Origin: Dactylonectria macrodidyma
Lineage: Eukaryota > Ascomycota > Sordariomycetes > Hypocreales > Nectriaceae
DNA: 64,000 nucleotides
Assembly (NCBI GenBank): GCA_020744425.1
Contig: JAGMUV010000049.1
Span: 216,950-280,949 of the forward strand
Direction: 5' to 3'
The notes under the pieces were generated by a model. That model saw only the letters and a list, made by a program, of their open reading frames with translations. It had not been told where the DNA came from and ran no database searches. Positions 29,327-40,820 of the stretch are shown here, in pieces. The position numbers and the translations under genes were made by a program. Numbering within the stretch: position 1 is the first letter of the stretch; each line of letters begins with the position of its first letter.

Positions 29327-29785
29327 GAGGACATTGACAGTCCTTTGTTGGTATTGCTGACTGATTACGATAGTCGAAGTGTTTTGTTTTCTTTGGCCGG
29401 ATTCGATTGAGCAGGTTCCGTTGCATGTCTCCTAGGACTGTGATTATTAAGGCTGAAGAGGCCAATCCAGCAGTGTTTGCTGTGTTTCGTAGTTTTGTAG
29501 TTTTGTAGTTTTGTTTGCAGGAAGCCGAGGACCTGTGAGTCGCTTGGAGGCTCCATGAGTGTGATAGACTGTTGGGCTCCCATTTTCTCCCACTTGGAGT
29601 ATGATGGAAAGGATAAGGGATCGTGTAAATTTGATGTAATGGACTTTCGCTGCCGCTGCTTCCAAATCCCAACTCAATTTGTTGGTAGCTTGCTTGGTTG
29701 TCGAGACAGCGCGGAGTGTCAGTTGACTAGGTTTTCCCGGTCACCTCCTTTTCTCATGATCCATACTTGCGTGACCGACAGTGAA

Positions 29786-32700
29786 TCACGGGTTGGAGAG
29801 GCCCAGCGCGTTGCGAAACACGATAAAACGGTCTTTTGGAAGGGCTTTTGTAAGTCCGTCTGCGATTTGTTGCTCGGTTGGGACATATTGGAGTTCAACG
29901 TCTCCATCCGAGACCCTTTCTCGGACGTAATGCCATTGAATGTCAATGTGTTTAGTTCTGGCATGGAACTGTGGATTTTTGGCCATTGCAATTGCTCCTT
30001 GATTGTCTCCATAGAGGATAGTTGTCTGAAGGTCCCCATATTTGTATTGGGCCAGAAGTTCGCGCAGCAACCCTCGTAGCCAGATCGCTTCTTTGGTGCA
30101 TTGTGTTTGTCCCATGTATTCCGCTTCGCAGGATGATAGTGCGACCGTTGGTTGTCGTTTGGAGCTCCAACTGATGGCGCCTGTGCCGACGTTGAAGACA
30201 TAGCCAGCCGTTGATCGTCTGGTGTCGTGGTCGCCAGCCCAGTCTGAGTCGGTGTACCCAACTAACGGTCTGAGTGGTCCGCTGAAAACGAGCTCCAAGT
30301 CGGTCGTTCCTCGCAAGTACCTCATGATGCGCTTGACGGCTTGGACGTGCTCGTTGGTTGGGTTTCCCAGATATCGGCTGCAGAGAGAGACGACTTGGTG
30401 TTCATCGACTGCGCCGTCGGGGCTCTGTGTTCTTTCTGGAGTCCCCAATTCCACATGGATGCTCGGTTCGTCTTGGTTGGGTGGATGGGATTGGTTGGGA
30501 GCTGTCTGTATCTCTTCGTCTATTCTGGTGTTTTCGGTTATCGGTATATTTGGAAGAGATGGTGTGAGATCCATCCGTTTTGCGTTGGGTTCATCAGTTG
30601 GTTGATCGGATGCAATTCGTTTTCTCAGCAGGGGTTTCTCATCGAACACGACGTTATTCGCAAAGAATATTCTTCCATCGTCGTCGACTAAGGCGTAGTT
30701 TGTGCTCCCTTGATAGCCGAGGAGTCGGCAGGGGATTGTCTTGTCGTCCATCTTCTTCCGTTTGGCTGAAGGCATTTTTGCAAAGCCTCGGCTGCCGATA
30801 ACTCGGAGATGGGAGAGATCCGGCACTTCCTTGTGCCATGCTTCATAAGGTGTGATTTGGCAACCCGAGACTGGTGAGAGGTTTCGTACATATGCCATGG
30901 CTTTGAGGACATATGGCCAGAATTTCTTTTCCAGTCCTGAATGAATGAGAGTTGCCGTGAGTTTCTCGAGTAAGATACGGTTTGCAACTTCGGCCACGCC
31001 GTTTTGTTCGTGCTGTTCGGTGGCAGAGAAGATCATCTCAATCATCTTGTTTTCGCAGTAGAGAGTGATTGTATCAGCTTGGTTTTCTCCCCCTCGATCG
31101 AGGCGAAGGTAACGGCAGCGACGGGTTGGAGTCTCAGCTTGTTCCAGAAGTTTTCGAAAGCAGTTGCCAAATTCAGACTTTTGCCTGATTGGGAAGATCC
31201 AGGTCATTTTGGTGAAATCATCTATGAAGCACGCCCAGTATCTATGGCCGTCGATGCCTTTGTCTGGAAAGGGGCCAGCGATATCGCCATGGAGGCTCTC
31301 CAGTGGTCTTGTTCCTTTTCGAATACATCCGCGATGAGGCCGTTCCTTCATGCGCCCTTTTACGCACGCTTCACAGACGTTGGAGTCAGATACAGGAGTG
31401 ATGCCCGTGGACATCTTGATGAGTCAATGTAAGTTCTGTTCTCCCAAATGGCCGAGTCGGTCATGCCAGACCTGCAGTTTAGGGTCGCTGATGGAGTAGG
31501 CGGCCATAGCGGTGTGCAGTTGTTCGTCATCTTCGTCGACGACGTATAGACCGAATTTCCTAGTGGCGCTGAGGATGGCTTTACCGTGGTTTGTAACGAC
31601 AGCTCGTCCTTTTCGAAATAGAATAGTTGCTCCATCTTCCTCAAGGACTGAGACTGAGATGAGGTTGCAGTGAGCGCCTGGCACGTAAAGTGCATTGTGA
31701 AAGGTTGTCGTTCCCTTGGCATTGTTCCGTATGGTTTTGAGGGTGTATGTGCCTTGCCCCTCAGGCATAATCGCCGAGCCAGCTATGCCGTTGATGGCAG
31801 AGCCGGTGAATTTCTCGAGTGACGTAAAATTCTGTCGATGGCAGAACGTGTGGGAGGAGGCGCCACTGTCCAATACGTGAATTCGCCCGAGCATTTTGGA
31901 CGGTTCTGATGCGGCCAGGCCAAACTGGGGTTGAAAGGATAGAAAGGCCGTGTTTAAGAATGCGATAGCGGCAGTGTGATCCTCGTCAGGTTGCAGTGAC
32001 GAGGTATTCTCCTTTCTCTTCTCAAGCTTGGCTTCTCGTCGTTCACTCCGAAGTGCTCGTTTTCTCCTGAACTCCTCAAGAAGGTCGGGGTGTAAGCCAA
32101 AACATCCGGCCTTGGTGTGACCTGGTTTGTTGCAGTGGTCGCATGTCTGAGTCAGTCGGTCTTTGCCAGGACCACGCGTTCTGGCCAGCAGAGCTGTTTG
32201 TGTATTGGCCTTTTCTCGTTGTTGAATGTTCATCTCCTCTTGCTCTGCGGCGGCAAGGGCGATTTCGAATGTGACAGCAGGTTTGGTTACTTCTCCGTTG
32301 GAGCCTCGTTCAGGTAGCAAGTTGTGGTTTTGGTAGAAAGCAGTGAGGAACACTTCGTATTCGGGGCCAAGTCCGGTTAGGAACTTGTTGATGAATTGAG
32401 GAGTGCCGATTTTGCATGTCTCGTCTAGTTGCAAGAGTTCAGATTGAGCTTCTCGCAGTCTTTCCGCAAAGTTCATGACTCCCGAGCATTGGTCTAAGGC
32501 GAGGCTGTTGTACCGTCGATCGAGCTCTTGGAAAACCGCACTCCCCTTTGGTTTGAAGCGCTTTTCAAGCTCCTCGAACATCTCCGTGACAGTCTCCTTG
32601 CCCTTTACCTGCTCCCTGGCGTTATATCCAAGTCGATTGAGGACTGCTCCGCACGCGCGTTCCTGCTTGGAGAGCCAGTTGTCGATCTTTTCGATGGTCG

Positions 32701-32875
32701 CGGCGCTGGTACCGGTGGGTTTGTCCTTGTTTCGTTTGAACAAGTCTCCGTATCCCGACATCGTGAGATGGTCCTTCATTTCTCGGCTCCAGTTGATCCA
32801 TCCCGATGTTGATTCTAGCTTGGGGATGTTGGCTAGGTTGCCAATGGTTCCTGTCGATTCCTTTGAGGCCGACAT
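29786..32875 (-). pseudogene. Copia gag-pol with one in-frame stop and a deleted reverse transcriptase
   Basis: On the minus strand the frame starts MSASKESTG at 32875. In order it shows a copia gag (UBN2-like), a zinc knuckle (CDHCNKPGHTKAGC), a protease DSGASSH, and the gag-pre-integrase WHDRLGHLG. A TGA at 31424-31426 then interrupts it; the same frame goes on through the integrase (CEACVKGR, DDFTKMTW, ENKMIEMIFSATEQHEQNG) and ends with RNase H (GYTDSDWAGD, ALSSCEAEYMG). The reverse transcriptase that should lie between integrase and RNase H is absent: near 30390 the linker ends at DEHQVV and the sequence passes directly to SRYLGNPTNEHVQAVKRI, its C-terminal end. The frame is kept across the deletion. 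Not functional for autonomous copying. Confidence 0.87.
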
Positions 32876-34030
32876 ACTTGGGGATGGATTCCTTGATGGC
32901 TGGACGATAGAAGGCGTGGGAAGAGTGTGGGGTAGGCTCAGGTGACTCTTCCCTCTTCAGCGTAGCGATGCTCTTGCGGGCGCGAAGCTGGAGTCCTCGT
33001 CGTTGCCGATACTATCGACAACGGGTGCGTCAGAACTCCCACCGGATGTAACGTGGGTTTCTTCTGGTTCCGATGAGGCAATTGAGGCAACTTCAAGGCC
33101 CCAAATGTTGGTTGAACTTGCGTCTGAAAGCGAGTCGTCGGTGTCGAAGTGGGTTGCCCAGGACTCAAAACCTAGAAGGAACCACTCGAAGATACAAGGC
33201 CTCAGAGGTCCTTTCCTCTGCGATGTGGAATCAACTAGAATAGCTGCTTTATCAGCCTGTGGCGATAGGTGGCGATATTCCTGTGGCAAATTCCTTCTTT
33301 TCCAGCAGCTTCCAATAGCTTCCTTTTTGCCACATATTCAACAAGAATTCAACAGCAGAATTCAGCAACAGAACATCCGTCAAGGTCAGCGACACGATGA
33401 GGAAAATGTTGCTTGTGGAGGAAACAAAGGAAGGTCGGTTTCTAGAGGGGTCGAGCTCTCAAATTATAGTCGTGTGAGGCCATCGTGAGGTCGAGAAGTG
33501 TGCAAAATCCAGTGCTTGATTCCTACTAGAGTTCATTTTCAAGCCCCACTTTCCCGGGGGTAGAGTTCATTTTCTGACACCCTAGTAGTGTTCATTTATG
33601 CCTAGCCAATTAAAACAGAGCACTCAGCCACATTTCCACCAGCCACATTTCCACCAGCCATCTTTCCACTAGCCACTGCTCCATAAGCTACTACACTAAA
33701 CCATTAGCTACTACTTTACTCCGTACTGAAGTTAAGAACAGGCAGCTCTGAGGAACTGCAGTTAATAACTCAATAATAAAAAATAAACTGCAGTTCTTAA
33801 CAGCCACCTCTCATTTTAATCCTATTTAAGAATAGAGAGCATATAAGCTTAAAGGAAGAGGTAAGTAAGAAGGAGAAGAATGAAGATAATTTGGAAAAAG
33901 CAAGTCGAAGGATTATATAAGAAACGCGACATGGGTTAGTATCACGAACGAAGTCGCGTCTCTTGCATTATATAAACCTCTCCTGTAAACATCCATCCTC
34001 AGGAATAATATCCCTCTTTTCCCACTAATA
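32876..34030. other. Copia 5' leader side and intergenic DNA, no gene recognised
   Basis: The first 400 bases (to about 33290) may be untranslated leader of the copia relic; a minus frame at 32957-33289 has no recognised domain. From 33530 a word TAGAGTTCATTTTC occurs twice, with a third partial TAGTGTTCATTTA. About 33600-33700 has repeated GCCACATTTCCACCA words. A TATA-like TATATAAACC lies near 33970, upstream of the gene at 34031. Confidence 0.45.
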
Positions 34031-36280
34031 ATGGAGCCATTCATCTATCTCTTACAGTATCGGGTGGTAGTGTGCAAGATTTGCGGCTTCGCGTGCGTAT
34101 CAGACGAAGTCGCTACACATCTTCAGGTTAGACACCGCGATCTACCGCCTGCAGAGCGGCACAAGATAGCCGAGGAGATTGGGAAAATACCCAACATCAT
34201 TCGAAATCAGCAAGGGCTTTCCGGGTTCCGCTTTCCACCTCCAACAGCTGACCCAATCCCCTACCTCAGGCCTCCAGAACCCGACGGGCTCAAGTGTCGA
34301 CAGTGTCCTTACATTGCTCGCCAGCGTCAGAGGATTCAGAGACACTCTCATAAAAGCCATGACTGGCATAACCCGAATGGCCGAGGGAGACCAAGCCAGA
34401 ACCCACCACAGCCAGAGTCGGAAGTACTACCGTGGCGCTCGGGGGTCCAGTGCCAACGCTTCTTCCCCTCAAGAGCAGCGAGTGGATGGTTCGAGATTGG
34501 CCGCAAGATAAGCACACCTAAGCTGCCGAAGCATCTGTCTGCACCAACACCTTCCTCTCTAGCCGCCTCCACGTCAAAGCCTGTTATGTTGACGCTGGAG
34601 ATGCGTACACATCTAACGCAGGTGCTCGAGCGAGAGCAGAGATATTTGGATGCACAGGACCAGCCGCGGGTGCGAAGCAAGGCCCTCGGGGACGCTTCCT
34701 TCGCAGCTACAAGTCCTTGGCTTGAGCGTACTCGATGGCATGTCGTCTACCAGAATGTTCGGCGGGACATTTTGCGGGCGATGACGCAGCTACCTAGTAA
34801 TGGGGTTTGCCCAGCCTCCGCAGCAGACTATAACCTCGGCCAAGGGTTATGTCGGGGGGACCCGGATATTACTATTTCCTGGCAAGACGAACAGAAGATC
34901 TCATGTATCGCGAGTGCCGTAGATATCATCTTCGACAAGTGTGAGGAAACAGCACGGCATACAAGTCGAAGCCTGCTCTGTTGGCTCCGGAGCCCGCAGC
35001 TTCAGTCTTGCCAGCCGAAGCCATTCAAGCTCATCGTTCAGAATAGCAGTCGACAGAGATACCGGCGCTTATGGAAGCGGCTCCTGACCTTCATTTTTCG
35101 AGGATACTGCATACCGGCGTCGATCCGAAACGAGGGTCTCAATCTTCGGCTTGGCTCTGCTATAATGCAGCAGTTAGACGCGATATGGGACCATGAATCG
35201 TGGGCCGCTTTCGATCCAGCACAGCGGAAGCTACCATATCCAAGTCACTATAGGCAAAAGGAGGTGCAGCGACATGGTGGATTGCCTCTGAGTGGGGGCG
35301 GGCACGGATATGAGCTCCGCAGATCGGTTCTGAGCCAGGACGCAGGCACATCGCCAACTGACCGCACAGGAGAGGAGCAATCAGACAGTGACTCTAGCCT
35401 CAGCGACGATGATGAGGTAGAAGAGTGGGAAGATGACGAGGATGAAGATGATGAGGAGGAGGGGCGGAGTGAGCCTGGTTCGGAGCTTACTACAGCTGAT
35501 GCTGTCATAGGCGAACTTGTCGAGCTTCTCTTCCACCTTAGCCTCTCGATAAGTATGGAAAGCTTCTTGGATGGACAGCCTGCGTCTACACTGCTGGTAT
35601 ATTTTAGTGGTATCCTTGGATTCTCACCTGATTGCCAGGGCTTTCTCCTGGCTCGGCAGTACTGTTCAAACCTTTCTGGACTTGTCTATAATCAGCGACT
35701 TCTCTTTCTACAGCATGCTCTCCCCCGCCATACGCACCAACCCGGAGAGGCTCCATGGCAGCCACACACACAGCAGCTTCAACGGCTCAACAAAGTTCGG
35801 GAAAAGCACATGATAGAGGGTTCGCAATCGCCACTCGCAGAGCTATATAACCTCCGCAACTTCGGCTGTTATCACGCGCAAACAGAGCCGCCTCCATTCC
35901 TACTCCACTGGAGCGATGATGGCAACACTGTTTCTTATGGAGATGATTTACAGCTTACTATGCAAGAGTTCCGTGCATTACCGGAATACCTCATCACTCA
36001 GGCAGAGGAGCTTTGCGAAAGGTTGATGTCAGGATTAGAGCCTGACCTGGATCTATCTCAGATCAAGGACAGTATGACGAACCGAGAACCAGGCTATTCA
36101 TTCTTAAAGCATCCTGACAATGGTCTCGCCAATGCATACCAAGAGCTCTTCATTCAAGCATGTACTCAGGGGCTATCCAGGCACGGCCAGTGGAGCTGGA
36201 ACGCTCTCACATCCTATATCCAGGACACGAAGACACTCGAAGAGCTCCTTCTGAGCAGCCTAACAGGAATTGAAAAATAA
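34031..36280 (+). CDS. TLH-type N-terminal half with OrsD-like C2H2 fingers; lacks helicase domain
   Basis: The 749-residue single exon has the OrsD-type fingers VVCKICGFAC with THLQVRH (residues about 14-35) and LKCRQCPYIAR with RHSHKSH (residues about 86-110), then WRSGVQCQRFFPSRAASGWFEIGR, an acidic linker (EEWEDDEDEDDEEE), ASTLLVYFSGILGFS and GYSFLKHPDNGLANAYQELF, as in TLH proteins. It stops at 36280 a few residues after the block EELLLSS, just before the place where the conserved Gly-Gly-Gln of the family would come; no RecQ part follows. An ATG with the MEPF- start shared with the gene at 36776 supports the start. A functional short form or a truncated relic are both possible. Confidence 0.65.
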   Translation: MEPFIYLLQYRVVVCKICGFACVSDEVATHLQVRHRDLPPAERHKIAEEIGKIPNIIRNQQGLSGFRFPPPTADPIPYLRPPEPDGLKCRQCPYIARQRQRIQRHSHKSHDWHNPNGRGRPSQNPPQPESEVLPWRSGVQCQRFFPSRAASGWFEIGRKISTPKLPKHLSAPTPSSLAASTSKPVMLTLEMRTHLTQVLEREQRYLDAQDQPRVRSKALGDASFAATSPWLERTRWHVVYQNVRRDILRAMTQLPSNGVCPASAADYNLGQGLCRGDPDITISWQDEQKISCIASAVDIIFDKCEETARHTSRSLLCWLRSPQLQSCQPKPFKLIVQNSSRQRYRRLWKRLLTFIFRGYCIPASIRNEGLNLRLGSAIMQQLDAIWDHESWAAFDPAQRKLPYPSHYRQKEVQRHGGLPLSGGGHGYELRRSVLSQDAGTSPTDRTGEEQSDSDSSLSDDDEVEEWEDDEDEDDEEEGRSEPGSELTTADAVIGELVELLFHLSLSISMESFLDGQPASTLLVYFSGILGFSPDCQGFLLARQYCSNLSGLVYNQRLLFLQHALPRHTHQPGEAPWQPHTQQLQRLNKVREKHMIEGSQSPLAELYNLRNFGCYHAQTEPPPFLLHWSDDGNTVSYGDDLQLTMQEFRALPEYLITQAEELCERLMSGLEPDLDLSQIKDSMTNREPGYSFLKHPDNGLANAYQELFIQACTQGLSRHGQWSWNALTSYIQDTKTLEELLLSSLTGIEK

Positions 36281-36775
36281 AAGGTAATTATCTTAGATTT
36301 GATTTCCCATAGTGAAGAAAACGGCGCTATTGATGACATGGGGTAGAGTTGATTTAAAACACTCAGGCTTAGAGTTGATTTAGGTTCCCGGTCATAAAAA
36401 ATCGTAAAACCGGTATGCATCGAAAGGTAAGTCCGAGGAGAGTATGCCCATTGAATATCAGAAGCAGAAAACCCGATTTGAACGAATGCGATCAAGTTGA
36501 ATGTGGGAGTGACGTTGGGAGTGAAGTTGGCGGAAGCCGATTTAGGGTTAGGAATTCGTGCTATTCATTGGGCGTTGCAAGACGCAAGGTGGGTCCGATT
36601 TGATCAAGTTCGCATGCCAGCAGTCACCCAATGCCGCCAACCCAGGGAAAGTCAAACAGCAGCCCAGCAACCCAGCAAAAGCAATATAAAGTAAACAGTA
36701 GAGCATATAAAGTAGGGAGACCACATCATAACAAGTAAACATCAACAGATCACAGATATCAGCATCGCCGTCATC
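36281..36775. other. Intergenic DNA upstream of the TLH gene
   Basis: The word TAGAGTTGATTTA occurs twice (about 36342-36385), similar to the TAGAGTTCATTTTC words on the other side of the preceding TLH-like gene. The last 120 bases before 36776 hold a TATA-like TATAAAG pair and are a plausible promoter. No gene seen. Confidence 0.4.
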
Positions 36776-39016
36776 ATGGAGCCGTTTGTACATTTGCCCG
36801 AGTATCCATTCGTTATTTGCAAGCCGTGTGCCGCCGCATTCGTAGCCGACGAGGTTATCAGTCATTTACAGGCCCAACACACCGTAGGGTCCGCGGCACA
36901 GCAGATCCACAAGATCGTGCAGGCCATCCCCGGCATTATCCACAACCAAAAGGAGCTGCAGCAATGGTCAGTACCGCCCCCCACAACAGCACCAATCCCC
37001 ATCATCCCACCCCCGATGCATGACGGGTTTGGATGTAACCGGTGCCCGTACGTCGCCCGTCAAATCCAACGTATCCAGCAGCATTGCCGAGACGAGCACG
37101 GTTGGGTCAATGACCGCAAGCGAGGCCGTCGTACCAAGGCCAAGGAAGCAGCCATGGCACCCGTGCCGTGGAAGACAGGCGTGCAGTGCCAGCGTTTTTT
37201 CCGCGCCCGCGTGGCCAGCAGTTGGTTCGAGGTTGGCCGGACCGTCCCACCCAGCAACGAAGGGATTGACGAAGACGAAGCCACCCGCCAGGCCGAGTTC
37301 ATCATGGCTACACAGCGAAAGGCCCGACAGGCAATGGAGAGTGAGGCCGACCCCCGGATCCAAGAGAGCAGCGACAAGTGGGAGGCCGAGAGGTGGTTGA
37401 AACGAACGGGATGGCCGGGACATTTGGCCCACGTCGACAAGACCCGGTTGCGAGAGCAGGTGTTGCAGCCGATCGGAGAGAACGAGCCGGTGTTGCAGAA
37501 GATGTGGGAAATTTTCGAGTGCGTATTGAACAACGCGTACGTGGCCACCAGCCGTTGCAGCTCAGGCACGGCCGAGTTGTTCGAGATTGAACGGAAGGAG
37601 GTCACCGTTACGCCCAACAAGCCATTTGAAGGGATCATGGAGCCGGATTCGTGGGAGCGATATAAGGAGCAGTGGCGGATCATGATGTGCATTTGGGTGC
37701 GATTGGAGGCATGGGGGAAGCGAGGGAGGGGGGAGAGGGGGGAGAGGGAGGTCGAAGGGAGTGATACGGACGACACAGACACGGACGACACAGACACGGA
37801 CGACGCGGACGGCACCGACGATACGGATACGGATTACACGGAGGATTCGGAGGAATCAGACGACCCCAACGACGACGAAGGCGGAGGCCAACGCAAGCAT
37901 CGAAACAAAAAGCCGCCGTACCGCATGACCATCCAACAAGAAAAGGCATGGGCCATATTCAGACGAGGCGTTACGCAGGTTGTGGCCGGAACCGATACGA
38001 TTGGCCGATTTACAGACGAACGGTTGGAGCGGTATTGTTTAGACGCCGTCATCGAGTTTTTCGACCACCCGTTGAAGACCGGCCAGCATTACGACAGCAT
38101 TGTAATTAGTGCGTTGGCCGTCATGGGGTTGGACGCCAATGGAGGGTGGGTTACGGCCGCCAATTACACGCCGGTGTTGTCCGCCATCATCAAGGGAACC
38201 CGGTATTTGGTTTTATATCAGTCCATGTTGGAACGGCACGACCAGATCACGCGGTTGCAGCAGACCATGGGCCGGCGGAGGGCCAAGGAAAAGGCCGACG
38301 GGTTATTCCGCATCATACGGGGGAAGGTGTGGCGGTTCATGACCCGGATGCCCGATCAAAAGGAGGCCGACCCAACGCCGATGAATTGGATTATCAACAC
38401 GCGAACGTATGGCATGAAGATCCGATTTACGACGCCCGGTGACGAGAAGATCGATTGGGTTGGCGACGAGATCAAGTGCGGCAAAGTTAAGATTAGCATG
38501 GGCAAGATATCGGACATTATGCATAACGCGGTGGCCGAGGCACGGCGGACGTTGGCCAAGTTGACCATGATGGCCACGGAAGCACCATGTCCAGTGGGTC
38601 GGCGAGGGTCAAGGCGGGAGGGAGGAGACGGGGAGAGGGCAGATGGAGAGGACGAGCCGTCGATCGACGACGTGTTGCCGAGGATCCCGTGGTCACGGAT
38701 CGAGGACCGACATGGCGAGAGCACGTTGGGGTATTCGTTTTTACAAGACGAGGCCAACCGGCCGTGGACCGAAACGGGGGACGAGTGGGTGGCGAAGCGA
38801 TTGGCCGGGTCAGCGTGGCGGCGAGAGGCGTGGATAAGCGAGTCGATGGATCCCAAGTTTCCATACCGAGGCCAGGCCATCCGGGAGTATGGTCGAGAGG
38901 TTGAAAAGTTCCGAGGGTTGATGTGGGTTGTTAATCACTTGCCAGGCGGACAACTTGGAGAAAAACAGTATAAGCTTCAGCCAATAAAAGGATCAGCATA
39001 CTATAGAGGCCCATAA
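36776..39016 (+). pseudogene. TLH helicase gene, N-terminal half, interrupted at Gly-Gly-Gln
   Basis: Starts MEPFVHLPEYPFVICK and has the OrsD-like fingers VICKPCAAAF with SHLQAQH and FGCNRCPYVAR with QHCRDEH, the RVASSWFEVGR block, a Thr/Asp repeat region (DTDDTDTDDTDTDDADG), and GYSFLQDEANRPW. Genuine TLH sequence runs to VVNHLPGGQ, with the Gln codon at 38951-38953; the following 20 residues are foreign and end at 39016. The second half of the same protein resumes at 46280 with GGQPARAPELLGLR in an open frame, so the gene has been split by about 7.3 kb of inserted DNA. In full TLH proteins a RecQ-like helicase acts at chromosome ends or elsewhere on DNA. The N-terminal part could still be translated alone. 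Confidence 0.78.
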
Positions 39017-39039
39017 TATTCCTAATTTAGCGATGACCC

Positions 39040-39085
39040 CCTGGCAAAATCTACTACTAAAGCAGTGACCCCCTGGCAAAATAAG
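39040..39085 (+). repeat. Twin 18-base words upstream of the chromodomain gene
   Basis: GTGACCCCCTGGCAAAAT and GATGACCCCCTGGCAAAAT lie 24-25 bases apart; the tandem duplication repeats the pair near 40614-40655. The inverse of TGACCCCCTG occurs at 46278-46287, at the other side of the inserted DNA. They may be terminal or regulatory repeats. Confidence 0.6.
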
Positions 39086-39248
39086 CTTCCACCCCTTAAT
39101 TAAACAAAACTTTAAACATTGCAGCTATTCCAAATCTCATTATTCAGCCTGAAGGGCGTTTTATAATAAGAAGTCCCAACTTCAACCTCAATTCCTAATC
39201 TCAACTTAATCATTACCTCTTAAATTATCCTTTATCTAGTGGCCTCTT

Positions 39249-40506
39249 ATGGCAAGAAAGAAAGCTTCTGAGCTTACCCATCCGGGCAGATCACACCCTA
39301 CCTTTACCGCTGAAGAAGCCAAAGAACGTGAGCGGCAGCGACAGAGAGATAAGCGTGCGCGTCGAAAACTCGAAAGACGCACAAGGCGGGAAACCTTAGA
39401 TACGGAAAATACTGAGAGTACAAGCCATAAAGAGCCCATATTATGGGATGAACACTACAGTAAGATTTAAAATTATATTATTATTTATTTATCCTGACTC
39501 CCTATTGACAACTAGAGTACACTAACATAAGCCCGTCTTAACAGATGGCGCGTCTAAGGAGGCAGATCTATCTTCTAAACTTCCATCCCCCAAGATCAAC
39601 AGCCATAACGCTTATACGCTGCACCGAGGCCTGGAGGGCACTACAGACCCCAGGGAGATCAGGAGCCATTCCACTACAAGCGAGCGCGGCGGTCCGTTGT
39701 ACACCAACTGCGACAGCCCAGGCCCCGATGGTGCTCATGCCACCTGCCGGTACTCCAGTGAGGAAGATCCACTGAATGTTGAAGACGGAGTCGTGCTTGA
39801 AGCGGGCGAGTCTGATACCCTTGTCCCTATTGGCAGACTACACTCAAGTGGCCCTAGTGGCCTCTTACTGAGACCACAGCATACTGCGCGGTCGCAATCA
39901 AAGGGTTCACCCTCATCATCCAGCCTGCCTTCCTTCTCGCCACACCTAGGATCTACACCTCCACGCACCATCGCTGTCCCAGACAGCCAGGGCAAGTCAG
40001 GTGCGAATATCAGCGCGCAGTCTATGCGCGGTGACGGTGATAGTAGAGCATCAGATTCTGGCCGGTCGAGTCCATTGAGCTCCTTACAGGAACACTGGCT
40101 TCAGGAACCATCGCTTTTTGTCGCCGTTGATGAAGATGAGGCAGGAGGTACTTCAGATTATAGTGGAAGTGATCGCAGCACTGACGAGGAAGATGCTCCT
40201 TATCGTGAGTATGGCAAGCGACTCCGTGTCAAAACTGTCAACAACAGTAAGTATAGCACAGCAGCTGCTTGGGTGCAAGCCCATATGCTGGACGAGCCGG
40301 TATGCAATACCTGCCTCGATGAGGCTGGGCAAGTGGGGAGAGATGACGGCCTTAGCCTCCAGGAGATGGCCACCTATATTCGAGATCTTGGTGTACCAGA
40401 TGCCCTAGCAAGCTCTAAACCGACCACAGAGGGTGACCAGCCTTGGGAGGAGGCGCTGAGTGGAGGCGCGGCTCCGCCAGTATTGAATATGGCTAAATCT
40501 CATTAA
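39249..40506 (+). pseudogene. Truncated 5' copy of the chromodomain gene made by tandem duplication
   Basis: Exons 39249-39459 and 39545-40506 are the duplicate of the first 1258 bases of the gene at 40821. The frame ends at a TAA created at the duplication junction, giving ...NMAKSH and about 390 residues. It keeps the promoter, the intron and the basic N-terminal region but lacks the conserved middle and the chromodomain, so it could give a short protein sharing only the N-terminus. Confidence 0.85.
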
Positions 40507-40820
40507 TCACTTGCCAGGCGGACAACTTGGAGAAAAACAGTATAAGCTTCAGCCAATAAAAGGATCAGCATACTATAGAGGCCCATAATATTCCTAATTT
40601 AGCGATGACCCCCTGGCAAAATCTACTACTAAAGCAGTGACCCCCTGGCAAAATAAGCTTCCACCCCTTAATTAAACAAAACTTTAAACATTGCAGCTAT
40701 TCCAAATCTCATTATTCAGCCTGAAGGGCGTTTTATAATAAGAAGTCCCAACTTCAACCTCAATTCCTAATCTCAACTTAATCATTACCTCTTAAATTAT
40801 CCTTTATCTAGTGGCCTCTT

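Larger units (their letters stand above)
28647..32875 (-). mobile_element. Ty1/copia retrotransposon relic, one LTR found
   Basis: The element reads on the minus strand. Its 3' LTR is 28647-28776 (130 bases), starting TGTTGAGATCCG and ending CATTTCAACA on that strand, immediately preceded by a purine tract (GAGTGGGAG). Upstream, in order on the minus strand, are a gag-pol frame (32875-29786) and a repeat array (29326-28896). I found no matching 5' LTR between 32876 and 33600, so the 5' part is missing, highly diverged or of another kind. A nonsense codon and an internal deletion make it non-autonomous. Confidence 0.8.

Noticed and set aside
32876..33600. A 5' LTR of the copia relic (a TGTTGAATTC-like start on the minus strand near 33350)
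   Set aside because: It does not match the 130-base 3' LTR sequence beyond the first few bases, so I could not support it as its partner.
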